Source of the DNA: Bacteroidota bacterium
Lineage (GTDB): Bacteria > Bacteroidota > Bacteroidia > Bacteroidales > FEN-979
Direction: 5' to 3'
Length of the DNA: 64,000 nucleotides
Assembly (NCBI GenBank): GCA_026391735.1
Contig: JAPLDL010000001.1
Location: 1-64,000, forward strand
Below, piece by piece: positions 28,231 through 38,244 of the stretch. The notes below the pieces were generated by a model. That model saw nothing but the letters and a program-made list of their open reading frames with translations, did not search any database and was not told the DNA's origin. The position numbers were made by a program, and so were the translations under genes. Each line of letters opens with the position of its first letter. Position 1 is the stretch's first letter.

Positions 28231-29280
28231 TCAGATGTGGGCTGAAACCACCACGCTCATACCGGCGCGGAGTATATCCTTGTATTTTTCCGCATCAATG
28301 ATCTCAATACGGATCGGGATGCGCTGGGTCACTTTCACAAAATTCCCGGTAGCATTATCGGGAGGAAGGAGGGAAAACCTGGCCCCGGTGGCATCGGAGA
28401 GTGAAACAATCTTTCCCTCGACAACCAGGTTCGGATAGCCGTCAATTTTAATTGAAACTACCTGTTCCCGGTGGAGATTTTTTAACTGGTTCTCCTTGAA
28501 ATTTGCTACCACCCACCGGCTCTCGGTGTTTACTATGGTGAAAAGGGGAGTGCCTGACTGGATGAATTGCCCCTGGTCGACATTTCTCTTTCCCAGTTTG
28601 CCATCTGCTATTGCATAGATACGGCAATAGGAAAGTTTCAACTTCTGCTGGTCGATGCGTGCTTTCTTAATATCGGCCTGTGCCTGTGCCTTGCCTACAA
28701 GCGATCTCAATACTTCAAGCCTTGTTTCAGCCACCCTGACATCCAGCTGGCTGGTTTCAAGCTGCTTGGTGATTACGTCGAAATTTGACTGGCTGTCGTC
28801 GACCTGCCTTTTGGTGATGGCATTGCCTTCAAACAGTTTTTTATCGCGGTCCAGGTCATTGGCTGCTTTTGACAACCTGATCCGGATGACCTCCAGGTTG
28901 GATTTTGCCGATGAAAGGGAAGCCTCGGCATTGGTAAGCGATGCCTTAGCATTTTCAATATCTGATATTGACTGGTTGAAATCAGCTTGCATCTCCTCGA
29001 GCTGCAGCCGAAGTTCGGTGGAGTCAACCACCATCAGCAGCTGCCCTTTGGCCACATTCACGTAATCATCCACATAAATTTTATCCACGTAACCCGTCAC
29101 CCTTGAAAGGATGGGCACCAGCCTCATCTCGACCTGGGCATTGTCGGTTTCTTCATGATGAATGGCGTACCAGACTTCTTTGGCAAGGTATATCAAACCG
29201 ATAATGACTACCGTACTTATAATAATCCGGGGAAATATCTTTTTGCTTCTTTTAGGTTCTTTTACGGATTCTGTATCCAT
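28231..29280 (-). CDS. HlyD/EmrA-family membrane fusion protein
   Basis: Single N-terminal TM, HHEETDNAQVEMRLVPILSRVTGYVDKIYVDDYVNVAKGQLLMVVD, coiled coil, GQFIQSGTPLFTIVNTESRWVVANFKENQL. Confidence 0.92.
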   Translation of the reverse strand: MDTESVKEPKRSKKIFPRIIISTVVIIGLIYLAKEVWYAIHHEETDNAQVEMRLVPILSRVTGYVDKIYVDDYVNVAKGQLLMVVDSTELRLQLEEMQADFNQSISDIENAKASLTNAEASLSSAKSNLEVIRIRLSKAANDLDRDKKLFEGNAITKRQVDDSQSNFDVITKQLETSQLDVRVAETRLEVLRSLVGKAQAQADIKKARIDQQKLKLSYCRIYAIADGKLGKRNVDQGQFIQSGTPLFTIVNTESRWVVANFKENQLKNLHREQVVSIKIDGYPNLVVEGKIVSLSDATGARFSLLPPDNATGNFVKVTQRIPIRIEIIDAEKYKDILRAGMSVVVSAHI

Positions 29281-29318
29281 GTGATAAGTTTTTTATATTT
29301 TTGCAAAAGTAAACTAAG

Positions 29319-29336
29319 TTGACGAAATATCGACAA
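29319..29336. promoter_or_regulatory. Candidate MarR-family operator
   Basis: Near-palindrome TTGACGAAATATCGACAA between divergent emrA-like and marR-like genes; AGTTGAC repeated at 29317 and 29340. Confidence 0.4.
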
Positions 29337-29367
29337 TGTAGTTGACTAATTTTATATAAAATTTACA

Positions 29368-29847
29368 ATGCTTTCAAAATCAGTCAAAAAAAAAATAACC
29401 GACCTGATGCCTGCAAAAAGTGACAGCTTTGGCCGGCAGATCTACCTCTTATATCGTTATCTTGTTAAACTGGACGATGATTTATTACCCAGGATAGGGC
29501 TTCATCAGATGGGTCCGAGCCATATCCACCTGTTGTTCACCATCGGGCTTGACGGGGTCTCAAACAGCGGGATGGCAAGAAGCGCTAAAGTGTCCAAACA
29601 AGCCATGAGTAAGCTAGTACAGGAGATGTTGAAACACGAACTCATCACAATTAAGCATAACATGCAGGATAGCCGCTGCAATATAATTTCTCTTACCGAC
29701 AAAGGTGCTGATACTCTGATGAAGATATGGGAAGTAAATAAACAGCTGACTACCGAATTTGAGAAACATCTGGGCAGGGTAAAATCAAAAAGGCTTCTTA
29801 CCTTAATGGCCGAGCTGGTCGATTCACTCGAATCGGAACAATCTTAA
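29368..29847 (+). CDS. MarR-family transcriptional regulator
   Basis: SNSGMARSAKVSKQAMSKLVQEMLKHELITIKHNMQDSRCNIISLTDKGADTL winged-helix pattern; divergent from efflux genes. Confidence 0.9.
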   Translation: MLSKSVKKKITDLMPAKSDSFGRQIYLLYRYLVKLDDDLLPRIGLHQMGPSHIHLLFTIGLDGVSNSGMARSAKVSKQAMSKLVQEMLKHELITIKHNMQDSRCNIISLTDKGADTLMKIWEVNKQLTTEFEKHLGRVKSKRLLTLMAELVDSLESEQS

Positions 29848-30015
29848 TTATCAAGTTTGAGCACCTTCACCCGGTAGGTTATGCCCCGGTTGTCGGTCAG
29901 AATGATAGCATACTCCACAATCCTGAATAGCGGATATTTTTTAATTACAAGCCTGTTGAATTTTTCAAAAAAGCGTACTTTAGTCAGGACTTTTTACTGT
30001 ATCCATTCGGTCATC

Positions 30016-31596
30016 ATGCGTACATCGTTTATCGTGGCTTTGCTGGTTTTCAGGCTCATGACCTCCGCACAGAATATTAACCTTTCCCAGGGCCTGTATT
30101 TCGACGGGGAGCCATACATGGCTATCGATCCTGCTAATGAAAGGCATATGGTGGTTGCCTGGATGGGGTATATCCCTTATCAGCAAATTGCGATCAAGAC
30201 TTCGGCAACCTTTAACGGGGGCATGAACTGGAGCCAGGTGCAGAGCATTCCCCATGTTTCGCCGGGTTTCACTTCGGCCGATCCTTCCCTGGCTTTCGAC
30301 GGTTCGGGCAATGTGTTTCTTGCTTATATTGATTACAGGAAAAGCCCCGATTCAGGCGCTGTTTATGTTGTGAAGTCGGCGGATGGCGGGCTAAGCTGGA
30401 GCCAGCGAAGTAAGGTAATCGATGCCTGGGACGACGCACTGAAAAGGCCGATCGACAGGCCCTTTCTTACTATAGACCGTTCGGGTGGAACATATAACGG
30501 CAGGATGTATATCACAACCAAGCCTGCTCAATGGATCCCTCCTCCCAACAGGCCATATTTCATTCGTTCGACCGATAACGGCCAAAGCTGGGGAAACTGG
30601 CGATACCTCGATACGCTGAACTGGCTGGCAGGTCCTTATATTGCAGGTCCCATGGCAGCTCCTGAGACCGGTTCAAACGGGATGTTTTATGCCATCTATC
30701 CAAGCTGGGAACTCACCCAGAGCCTGCTTCCGAGGTTCATCATCGCCCGGTCATCCGACGGGGGAGCTTCGTTTAACTATCACTGGGTTATTGCAGGTGC
30801 AGCAGGTGTGAACGACACCCTTTCCAAGAAAGGCTACAGGCTGATTTCCGACCCCACAGATCCTTCCCATCTGGCTTTTTTTCGCATTTCTCCTATGTTT
30901 GGAGATCCTGATGTAGTGATGCTGGAATCTCATAACGGAGGAATAACCTGGGCCGATACCACCCGGGTCAACGATGACCCGGCAGGCAATGGTCGAATGC
31001 AGGAGCTTGCCTGGGCAGGATTCAGTTCGGTGGGTGACATCATTTCGGCCTGGCGCGACCGGAGGCATGCACCGGATACAGGGTATGCAACTTCCTACGA
31101 AATCTACGGTGCGGTACGCTGGCATGATTCAATCAGGTTTTCACCTAATTTCAGGATCTCCGACACCATCATAGGGTATAACCAGGTCCTCGCCGGCAAA
31201 GGCAACGATTTCATGAATGTGGTGATGGCGGATGACACCATGTCGGCTGTCTGGGCTGATACCCGCGACGGCCGGCTGAATATCTGGTTCCAGCATACAG
31301 ACCTTCATCACCCGAATCCCGGAGGGATCCGGCCTGTGGCCTCAGAAATACAACCCTGGCTGAGATACGGACCTAACCCGGTAAAGGAAATATTGTGGGC
31401 CGAAGCACCGGGACTTGCACGTTTAATACTTTACGATTTGAAGGGTAATGCCGTCAGAACCTTATCGATCACTCATCCGGGCCATGATGCAGTCCGCTCG
31501 GCTGCCATGCAACTTTCCGGTCTTCCGCCCGGGGAGTATATGATGGAAGCTTTTACAGACAGGGGAAACCTGGTCCAGAAAATCATTAAAAATTGA
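30016..31596 (+). CDS. Sialidase-like (Asp-box/BNR) secreted protein with T9SS C-terminal sorting domain
   Basis: Asp-box-like SADGGLSWS, STDNGQSWG, SSDGGASFN, SHNGGITWA; C-term RYGPNPVKEILWAEAPGLARLILYDLKGN. Start chosen at MRTSFIVALLVFRLMTSAQ. Confidence 0.8.
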   Translation: MRTSFIVALLVFRLMTSAQNINLSQGLYFDGEPYMAIDPANERHMVVAWMGYIPYQQIAIKTSATFNGGMNWSQVQSIPHVSPGFTSADPSLAFDGSGNVFLAYIDYRKSPDSGAVYVVKSADGGLSWSQRSKVIDAWDDALKRPIDRPFLTIDRSGGTYNGRMYITTKPAQWIPPPNRPYFIRSTDNGQSWGNWRYLDTLNWLAGPYIAGPMAAPETGSNGMFYAIYPSWELTQSLLPRFIIARSSDGGASFNYHWVIAGAAGVNDTLSKKGYRLISDPTDPSHLAFFRISPMFGDPDVVMLESHNGGITWADTTRVNDDPAGNGRMQELAWAGFSSVGDIISAWRDRRHAPDTGYATSYEIYGAVRWHDSIRFSPNFRISDTIIGYNQVLAGKGNDFMNVVMADDTMSAVWADTRDGRLNIWFQHTDLHHPNPGGIRPVASEIQPWLRYGPNPVKEILWAEAPGLARLILYDLKGNAVRTLSITHPGHDAVRSAAMQLSGLPPGEYMMEAFTDRGNLVQKIIKN

Positions 31597-31651
31597 CATT
31601 TTGCTGATTTCTTTTTATCTTTACGATATTAATCATTAAAAACCGAGAACC

Positions 31652-32152
31652 ATGAAAACAACATCACTCTTAATCTGTTTTGTCCTGTTTGCTTTTGGAA
31701 TACAGGCACAGAACATCAAGCTTCCAACAAACACCGATGTCAAGAAAGCAGAACAAAGTGCAACAACTGAAGTTGGTAAAACTACAAGTCAGGCCAATAT
31801 CGGCAACCTCATAGGCCAGCTGACCAACGGAATTTCGGATAATGCATTTACCGATTCATTCAAAAAAAACAAAACAGCTTTTGTAAGCAAAGTGAATAAC
31901 GTAAGCGACGCTGCAGGAGCTTCTTCAGCTTTACAGACTTTGCAGGGCGGTTTGCTTCCCACAGCTATGGACGCTGGATGGGGCAAGGTGAAAGACAAAT
32001 GGGTCAAAGATGCCAAAACAGCCAATACGGTGAAAACTGTAGCCGGTGTAGCAGGGACTCTTGAATCCAATATCAGCGGTAAATACTTCAAAGGCAGCTG
32101 GGCAACAGCCCGCCCTGCATGGGAAGCCGCGTTGAGTGCACTGGCAAAATAA
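31652..32152 (+). CDS. Hypothetical secreted protein
   Basis: Signal peptide MKTTSLLICFVLFAFGIQAQ, Ala/Thr/Lys-rich body. Confidence 0.65.
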   Translation: MKTTSLLICFVLFAFGIQAQNIKLPTNTDVKKAEQSATTEVGKTTSQANIGNLIGQLTNGISDNAFTDSFKKNKTAFVSKVNNVSDAAGASSALQTLQGGLLPTAMDAGWGKVKDKWVKDAKTANTVKTVAGVAGTLESNISGKYFKGSWATARPAWEAALSALAK

Positions 32153-32167
32153 AACCCCAGCTACACG

Positions 32168-33781
32168 ATGAACAACAGATTGACTGAATCAACTGCCTGG
32201 AAGGCATTGGAAATGCACTTCCGGGAACTCAGGGATTTATCACTTCGCACCATGTTCGTCCAGGACCCTGGAAGGTCGGAACGCTTCAGTGTTAAGGATC
32301 AGGGTATTTTATTTGACTATTCAAAACACAGGATCACTGACCAGACTCTCAGCTTGCTTTTTCAGCTGGCAGGGGAAAGGGGGCTTGCCGAGAAGATTGA
32401 AGCGATGTTCTCGGGTGAAAAGATCAATATCACCGAGAACAGGGCGGTGCTGCATACTGCCTTACGGGCGCCAAAGGGTTCCGCGATCATGGTTGATGGC
32501 CATAACGTGGTTCCTGACATACATGAAGTCCTGGAAAAAATGGCCGGCTTTTCAAACCAAATTCGCAGCGGGGCATGGAAAGGCTATACAGGTAAACCGA
32601 TAAGGAATATTGTAAACATCGGTATCGGGGGGTCTGATCTGGGCCCGGTAATGGCATATGAAGCCCTGAAATTTTATACCCAACGGAATCTTACATTCCG
32701 TTTTGTATCCAATATCGACGGAAGTGATTTCACCGAGGCTGTTCATGATCTGCAAGCCGAAGAAACCTTGTTCATCGTGGCCTCCAAGACGTTCACCACC
32801 CTGGAGACTATGACCAATGCACGCACGGCACGATCATGGCTGCTGGAGAAGCTGCAAAACGGGCAAGCCGTGGCCCGTCATTTTGTGGCACTTTCAACGA
32901 ACGAAAAAGAAGTAAGCGAATTCGGGATCGATACGCGAAATATGTTTGGTTTCTGGGACTGGGTGGGAGGAAGGTATTCCATGGATTCAGCTATCGGATT
33001 ATCCACCATGATCGCGATAGGGCCGGATAATTTTTATTCAATGCTGGAGGGCTTTCACCGGATGGATGAACATTTCCGCCATACGCCGTTTGAAAGGAAT
33101 ATCCCGGTAATCATGGGCTTGCTTGGTATCTGGTACATTGATTTCTTCGGGGCTATGACCCAGGCCATACTGCCCTATGACAATTACCTTAAACGTTTCC
33201 CTGCTTACCTTCAGCAACTGACCATGGAAAGCAACGGTAAATATGTCACTCTTGACGGGGAAAGGGCCGATTACAATACCGGGGCGGTATACTGGGGGGA
33301 GCCAGGAACTAACGGACAGCATTCGTTTTACCAGCTGATCCACCAGGGAACATCGCTTATCCCTTGTGATTTTATTGGATTCAGGACTTCGTTGAACCCC
33401 CTTCCGCTTCACCAGGACTATCTCGTGGCCAATATGATCGCACAGGGGGAGGCCCTCGCTTTCGGGAAATCCGCCGACGAAGTAAAAAAGGAGAATGTAC
33501 CTGATAGCCTGGTTCCGCACAAAGTCTTTGAAGGTAACCGGCCTTCTTCAACCTTCTTTATGGAAAAACTTACTCCTGAATACCTTGGCAAGCTTGTAGC
33601 CATGTATGAACATGCAGTGTATACACAGGGAGTGGTGTGGGGTATCAACCCATTTGACCAGATGGGAGTGGAACTGGGCAAAGTTTTGGCGATGAAAATT
33701 ATCCCCGAACTTCAGGATGTCCAAAAAGCCGTAAGCCATGATGGTTCAACCAACAATCTTATAAGGTATTACAGGGGGTAG
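32168..33781 (+). CDS. pgi: Glucose-6-phosphate isomerase
   Basis: [69 protein letters not shown]. Confidence 0.97.
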   Translation: MNNRLTESTAWKALEMHFRELRDLSLRTMFVQDPGRSERFSVKDQGILFDYSKHRITDQTLSLLFQLAGERGLAEKIEAMFSGEKINITENRAVLHTALRAPKGSAIMVDGHNVVPDIHEVLEKMAGFSNQIRSGAWKGYTGKPIRNIVNIGIGGSDLGPVMAYEALKFYTQRNLTFRFVSNIDGSDFTEAVHDLQAEETLFIVASKTFTTLETMTNARTARSWLLEKLQNGQAVARHFVALSTNEKEVSEFGIDTRNMFGFWDWVGGRYSMDSAIGLSTMIAIGPDNFYSMLEGFHRMDEHFRHTPFERNIPVIMGLLGIWYIDFFGAMTQAILPYDNYLKRFPAYLQQLTMESNGKYVTLDGERADYNTGAVYWGEPGTNGQHSFYQLIHQGTSLIPCDFIGFRTSLNPLPLHQDYLVANMIAQGEALAFGKSADEVKKENVPDSLVPHKVFEGNRPSSTFFMEKLTPEYLGKLVAMYEHAVYTQGVVWGINPFDQMGVELGKVLAMKIIPELQDVQKAVSHDGSTNNLIRYYRG

Positions 33782-34300
33782 CTTTTCACGGCATAAGTGG
33801 CATATATTCCGGTTCTTCTGATCAATATCTTCAACATAGGTGCTTGACCGCATGACGCAGGTTGGCGTCATACAATGGATCAACCCGAAAGTATGGCCGA
33901 GTTCATGGATCACTTCTTTGGTGAACCTTTCCGGCAGCAGTTTTTCATCCGGCTCGATACCATATCGCTCATTGCTCAGCCGGTATAATGAGGCAATTCC
34001 GGTTTGCCCGTTCAGAACAGCCTGTCCGAAAATATAGGTGAGGATCGGGATAAACAGGTCAACGCTGAACAAGCCAATAGTTTTGAGGCTGTCGGGCATG
34101 GCCAAACTGTCCAGCTTGTGCAAAATCTTATTCCCATTGTACTGTCTTCTCCCGGGGTCGAAAAATTCGCTGAGATCAAGATGGGATTCTTTAAAATTTA
34201 CAGGAAATTTGAATTCCTGCCTGACTGCCTCCGCTATCTGTTCAAGAAGTTGCTTTCCAAAGTACCCATAAGAGATCAGAGTGATATGTTGTTGAGCCAT
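33746..34300 (-). CDS. Archaemetzincin-family zinc metalloprotease
   Basis: [46 protein letters not shown]: HExxHxxxxxH followed by the four-Cys second zinc site. Confidence 0.9.
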   Translation of the reverse strand: MAQQHITLISYGYFGKQLLEQIAEAVRQEFKFPVNFKESHLDLSEFFDPGRRQYNGNKILHKLDSLAMPDSLKTIGLFSVDLFIPILTYIFGQAVLNGQTGIASLYRLSNERYGIEPDEKLLPERFTKEVIHELGHTFGLIHCMTPTCVMRSSTYVEDIDQKNRNICHLCREKLPPVIPYKIVG

Positions 34301-34365
34301 CAGGGGACCATGAATTAAAACTACTTCAGTTAAGGGGAATCAGCTGTTTCCTTATATTTTCCTTC

Positions 34366-35706
34366 TTATTCTTCGGGTTTAAGATCATATTTCCTGATCT
34401 TGTTGTAAAGCGTTACCCTGTCGACTTTCAATGCTTTGGCAGTTCTTGTGATGTTCCAACTGTATTTATTCAGGATCTGGCGGATGAAGGTTTTTTCGAA
34501 ATCATCCAGGCTTTCTATTGAATTATCTATCATATCCTTTCCGAAGGGAAGATCTTTCAGGGTGATCTTCTTCCCGTTCCCAATCACGATCGCCCGTTCG
34601 ATCAGGTTTTCCAGTTCACGTATATTTCCAGGGAAGGGATATTCCTCCAGCCTCTGCATGGCCGCTTCGTCGATGATGATCAGCGGTTTGTTCATTGCAT
34701 TGCAGTATTTTTTAATAAAGTAATCGACCAGCAGGGGAATATCTTCAAGCCGTTCACGCAGGGGAGGTACGTTAATATTCACGACGTTGAGGCGGTAGTA
34801 AAGATCCTCCCTGAAAGTCCCCTGATCGACCATGCTTTTCAGGTCTCTGTTGGTGGCGCAGATGACCCTGAAATCCGACGATGTTTCTTTGTTACCTCCG
34901 ACCCTGACAAATGTCTTTGTTTCAAGCACCCTCAGCAGTTCAATTTGCATCTTAGGTGAGATAGTTGCTATTTCATCCAGGAAAATAGTACCGCTGTCGG
35001 CCATTTCGAACCTCCCTTTACGGTTATACATAGCCCCGGTAAAAGCTCCTTTCTCATGGCCGAACAATTCGCTTTCAAGCAGGCTTTCGGTGAGGGCGCC
35101 GCAGTGAACGCTTACCAGGGGATAATATTTCCGGGGGGAATTTGCATGAATAGCACGGGCGATAAGCTCTTTCCCGGTCCCGCTTTCGCCGGTGATAATG
35201 ACAGAAGTGTTTGATTGTGCCACGCTTTCGACCTGTTTCAGCACTTTTTTCATGGCCTCACTGTTCCCGATGAGGTCTTCGACGCTGTCAAGGGAAATGA
35301 CTTTGTTTTTCAACGTTTCGTTCTCCTGAGCCAGGAGGATCTGCTTTGAGGCATTACGGATAAGATGGGACAGGTCATCCGGATCAAATGGTTTTGTGAC
35401 ATAATCAAAAGCCCCGTCCTTCAGGGCCATAACTGCCGTATTGACCGATGCGAAAGCGGTCATTACGATCACGATGGCATCGTTCCTGAGGGATTTGATC
35501 CGCCTGAGCATCTCGAGCCCGTCCATGCCGGGCATTTTGATATCGGCAAGGATGATATCAAAATAGGAGGATTCGATAAGCTGTAGCGCTTTCTTGGCAT
35601 TTTCGGCGCATTCCACCTGGTAGCCGTCTTCAACAAACCAGTTGCTTAATGAATCCCTGACCGATTCTTCATCGTCAACGACCAGGATTGAAATCTTTTT
35701 AGCCAT
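34366..35706 (-). CDS. Sigma-54-dependent NtrC/AtoC-type response regulator
   Basis: Receiver domain, GESGTGKELIARAIH, ELFGHEKGAFTGAMYNRKGRFE (GAFTGA), C-terminal Fis-like HTH. Confidence 0.95.
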   Translation of the reverse strand: MAKKISILVVDDEESVRDSLSNWFVEDGYQVECAENAKKALQLIESSYFDIILADIKMPGMDGLEMLRRIKSLRNDAIVIVMTAFASVNTAVMALKDGAFDYVTKPFDPDDLSHLIRNASKQILLAQENETLKNKVISLDSVEDLIGNSEAMKKVLKQVESVAQSNTSVIITGESGTGKELIARAIHANSPRKYYPLVSVHCGALTESLLESELFGHEKGAFTGAMYNRKGRFEMADSGTIFLDEIATISPKMQIELLRVLETKTFVRVGGNKETSSDFRVICATNRDLKSMVDQGTFREDLYYRLNVVNINVPPLRERLEDIPLLVDYFIKKYCNAMNKPLIIIDEAAMQRLEEYPFPGNIRELENLIERAIVIGNGKKITLKDLPFGKDMIDNSIESLDDFEKTFIRQILNKYSWNITRTAKALKVDRVTLYNKIRKYDLKPEE

Positions 35707-35718
35707 TATATCTTTATC

Positions 35719-37416
35719 TTAATTTCTGATCAGGGGTAAGGTTATTGAGAAGGTTGTGCCATGACTGGGTTCGGACTTTACCTGGATCTTACCGTTATGG
35801 CTCTGCATGATACCATGAACAATCGCCAGTCCCAGGCCTATCCCGCTGGCGCTTTGCTTGGTCGAGAAGAAAGGTTCGAACACATGGGGGATGTCTTCCG
35901 CAGATATCCCGATACCATTGTCAACAATTTCAAACCTTACCGTTTCCTCGTTTGGATTTAGTGTGCGGATGAGGATCTCCCCGTTCTCATGCAACGCTTC
36001 GGTGGAATTCACGAGCATGGCCACGCAGGCTTGCTTGATCTGGTTCGGGCTGCAGTAGATCAGGTCGGAGGTTGCTGCGAAATCAGTGTAAAAGTGAATA
36101 TTTGCAATTTTTATCGGATGCGTCATCAGCTCATAGGTCTCCTGAAGGACCTCGTGGAGATGCCTGGGTTCAAAGTCTTCCTGGTCTTTCTTCGAAAACT
36201 CAAGCAGCCCTTTGACAATATCTCCGCATCGTTTCGCCTCGTTTTCGATCAGCTTAAGGTGTTTCAGCATGGAATCCCTTTTGCTTGCGTACAGTTCGGG
36301 ATTGCTCAGCTGTTTATAGATAAGTTTTGTGTAAATGAGGATACCCGATAATGGGTTATTGATTTCATGGGCCACCGAGGAAGATAATTTCCCGAGTGAG
36401 GCAAGCCGTTCAATATGGATCATTTCATTCTGGGCGGCGCTTAATTCTTCCGATTTTTTCTGGACTTTATATTCCAGTTGCTGGGACCAGTTTTCCAGTT
36501 CGCTGGTCGCTGCCTGAAGGTTATCAAGCATCTCGTTGAAAGCCTGGGAAACCATTTTCATGTCATCGAGCTGGTTAGGTTTGATTTCCAGGCGGGTGCT
36601 TGTATCGCCGTTTGCAACGGCAATACTTGCTTTAACCAGGGCATTCAGGGGCCTTTTGATCCTTTGGCGTGTAAACATGATAAGAACGCCTAACAGGACA
36701 AGAGTAGTAAGTATAGCCAGGAGGAAAAATTCGGTTGAAGATTTCCTTATGGCTGAATCAAGCTCGGCCAGGGGAATTTTAATGATAAGGGAACCTAAGA
36801 CCTCATCGGTGACAGGATGGGCATGGCATGAACTTTCGTAACAGGATTTCTCATTCAGGATCGGCAGCTTGATCAGCAGATGTCGGCTGTTGTTGTCGTT
36901 ATGGTTCATCCTGCAATAGCTTTCGGCATCGATGATCTTATAATGTTTTCCTTTCCCGGGAAACATTGCTTTCAGGTTATTATGGCAGCTGATGCAGTTT
37001 GGGTTGCTGTGATAATTGTTTGTACTGGATGGAATGGAGGTGTATACCAGGTTGTCCTTGATGTCATACATGTTCACTTCGTCAATCCCCGGCATGGTGT
37101 TGATGATGTCGAGGGTGTTCTGGAGAGTACTTTTGTCATTCTCGAGCATGGAATGATACAGGGAGCCTCCGACGATTGAGCCGATGTTGTTTCCGTTCTG
37201 CCGGATCACGGTATTCAGGTACTGCTCGTTGACTGATCTGAAAATGATGCTGAAGGAAACAAAAAGGAAAACGGAAGATACAAAGATGATAAAAACGACC
37301 CTTGAGTAGATCGAGGATCGGGCCTGAACATATTTTCCGAATAAGGACTTTAGAGTACTGTTCTTTTGCATAGGTTTATTATCACTGCAATATAAAAAAA
37401 ACCGGTGATTTGACAC
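35719..37416 (-). CDS. Sensor histidine kinase with periplasmic c-heme-motif domain, HAMP, HisKA, HATPase
   Basis: NPNCISCHNNLKAMFPG (CXXCH) and KSCYESSCHAHP (CX4CH) between two TMs; SSSVAHEINNPLSGILIY H-box; DNGIGIS, GLGLAIVHG. Alternative start at 37371. Confidence 0.92.
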   Translation of the reverse strand: MSNHRFFLYCSDNKPMQKNSTLKSLFGKYVQARSSIYSRVVFIIFVSSVFLFVSFSIIFRSVNEQYLNTVIRQNGNNIGSIVGGSLYHSMLENDKSTLQNTLDIINTMPGIDEVNMYDIKDNLVYTSIPSSTNNYHSNPNCISCHNNLKAMFPGKGKHYKIIDAESYCRMNHNDNNSRHLLIKLPILNEKSCYESSCHAHPVTDEVLGSLIIKIPLAELDSAIRKSSTEFFLLAILTTLVLLGVLIMFTRQRIKRPLNALVKASIAVANGDTSTRLEIKPNQLDDMKMVSQAFNEMLDNLQAATSELENWSQQLEYKVQKKSEELSAAQNEMIHIERLASLGKLSSSVAHEINNPLSGILIYTKLIYKQLSNPELYASKRDSMLKHLKLIENEAKRCGDIVKGLLEFSKKDQEDFEPRHLHEVLQETYELMTHPIKIANIHFYTDFAATSDLIYCSPNQIKQACVAMLVNSTEALHENGEILIRTLNPNEETVRFEIVDNGIGISAEDIPHVFEPFFSTKQSASGIGLGLAIVHGIMQSHNGKIQVKSEPSHGTTFSITLPLIRN

Positions 37417-37478
37417 CAGTTTATTTTATTGAATTAATGATCCTGCATGCTGGGTCAAATATATGAACCCGATACAGC

Positions 37479-38207
37479 TTATTCAGGAGTTTCCCTCGGC
37501 ATAAGGAACGCCTTCTGGAAATCCTGCCAAATCTCTTCCGGCAGTTCAGGCAGTAAGTGGTCCCTGAGTTCGCCACCGTCCTGGAAAGCCACCCCGGAAT
37601 CTTCAGGAGTGTACCTGGGCACTGACACAGCAAGGAAATCCTTGAACCGGAGCAACTCCATCTGCGACCAATCGACGGCCTCATCGGCCAGGTAATACGA
37701 GCTGGTCTCAGCGTTCCAGCTCACCGGCTTGATCTTATATATCCAGCCTGAGCCATAAGGATCCTCATTCATTATACCGGGCTGGTCTTCCAGGGCTGGA
37801 TTTGCACCTGTGATCATCCCTGAGATGGGTGAATAGATTTCCAGCACCTTCCCGTCATGCTCTATCAGGGACATCAGTTCGCCTTTGGCAATCTTTTCTC
37901 CTTGTTTTTTAAGGAATTTCACACTTACCTCCCCTGTGATATGAAGAAGAAGATCATCAATACCCACATTGGCTATACCTGATTTGGCCAGGTGAACCCA
38001 GGTGTGGTTACTGCTGTGAAAAACCCCCTGGGGGATTTTCAGGATGCTTGTTGTTAGTATACCTATGGCTTTTCTGAACTGCCGTTTAATTTTCACTTTC
38101 CTGTTGAGAAATATCGAGAAAGGAACAAGCAGGGCCAGAAAAGCTATAATAATAAGGTATTCCATCCCTTTCGTCTCAAAAATATTGTAATAACTGAAGC
38201 CGTCCAT
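37479..38207 (-). CDS. Membrane-anchored GcvH-like protein
   Basis: N-terminal TM then SNHTWVHLAKSGIANVGIDDLLLHITGEVS...GELMSLIEHDGKVLEIYSPISGMITGANPAL...MNEDPYGSGWIYKIKP. Confidence 0.85.
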   Translation of the reverse strand: MDGFSYYNIFETKGMEYLIIIAFLALLVPFSIFLNRKVKIKRQFRKAIGILTTSILKIPQGVFHSSNHTWVHLAKSGIANVGIDDLLLHITGEVSVKFLKKQGEKIAKGELMSLIEHDGKVLEIYSPISGMITGANPALEDQPGIMNEDPYGSGWIYKIKPVSWNAETSSYYLADEAVDWSQMELLRFKDFLAVSVPRYTPEDSGVAFQDGGELRDHLLPELPEEIWQDFQKAFLMPRETPE

Positions 38208-38244
38208 ATGATATACGATTTAAGAATTACGATGTATGTTTATT

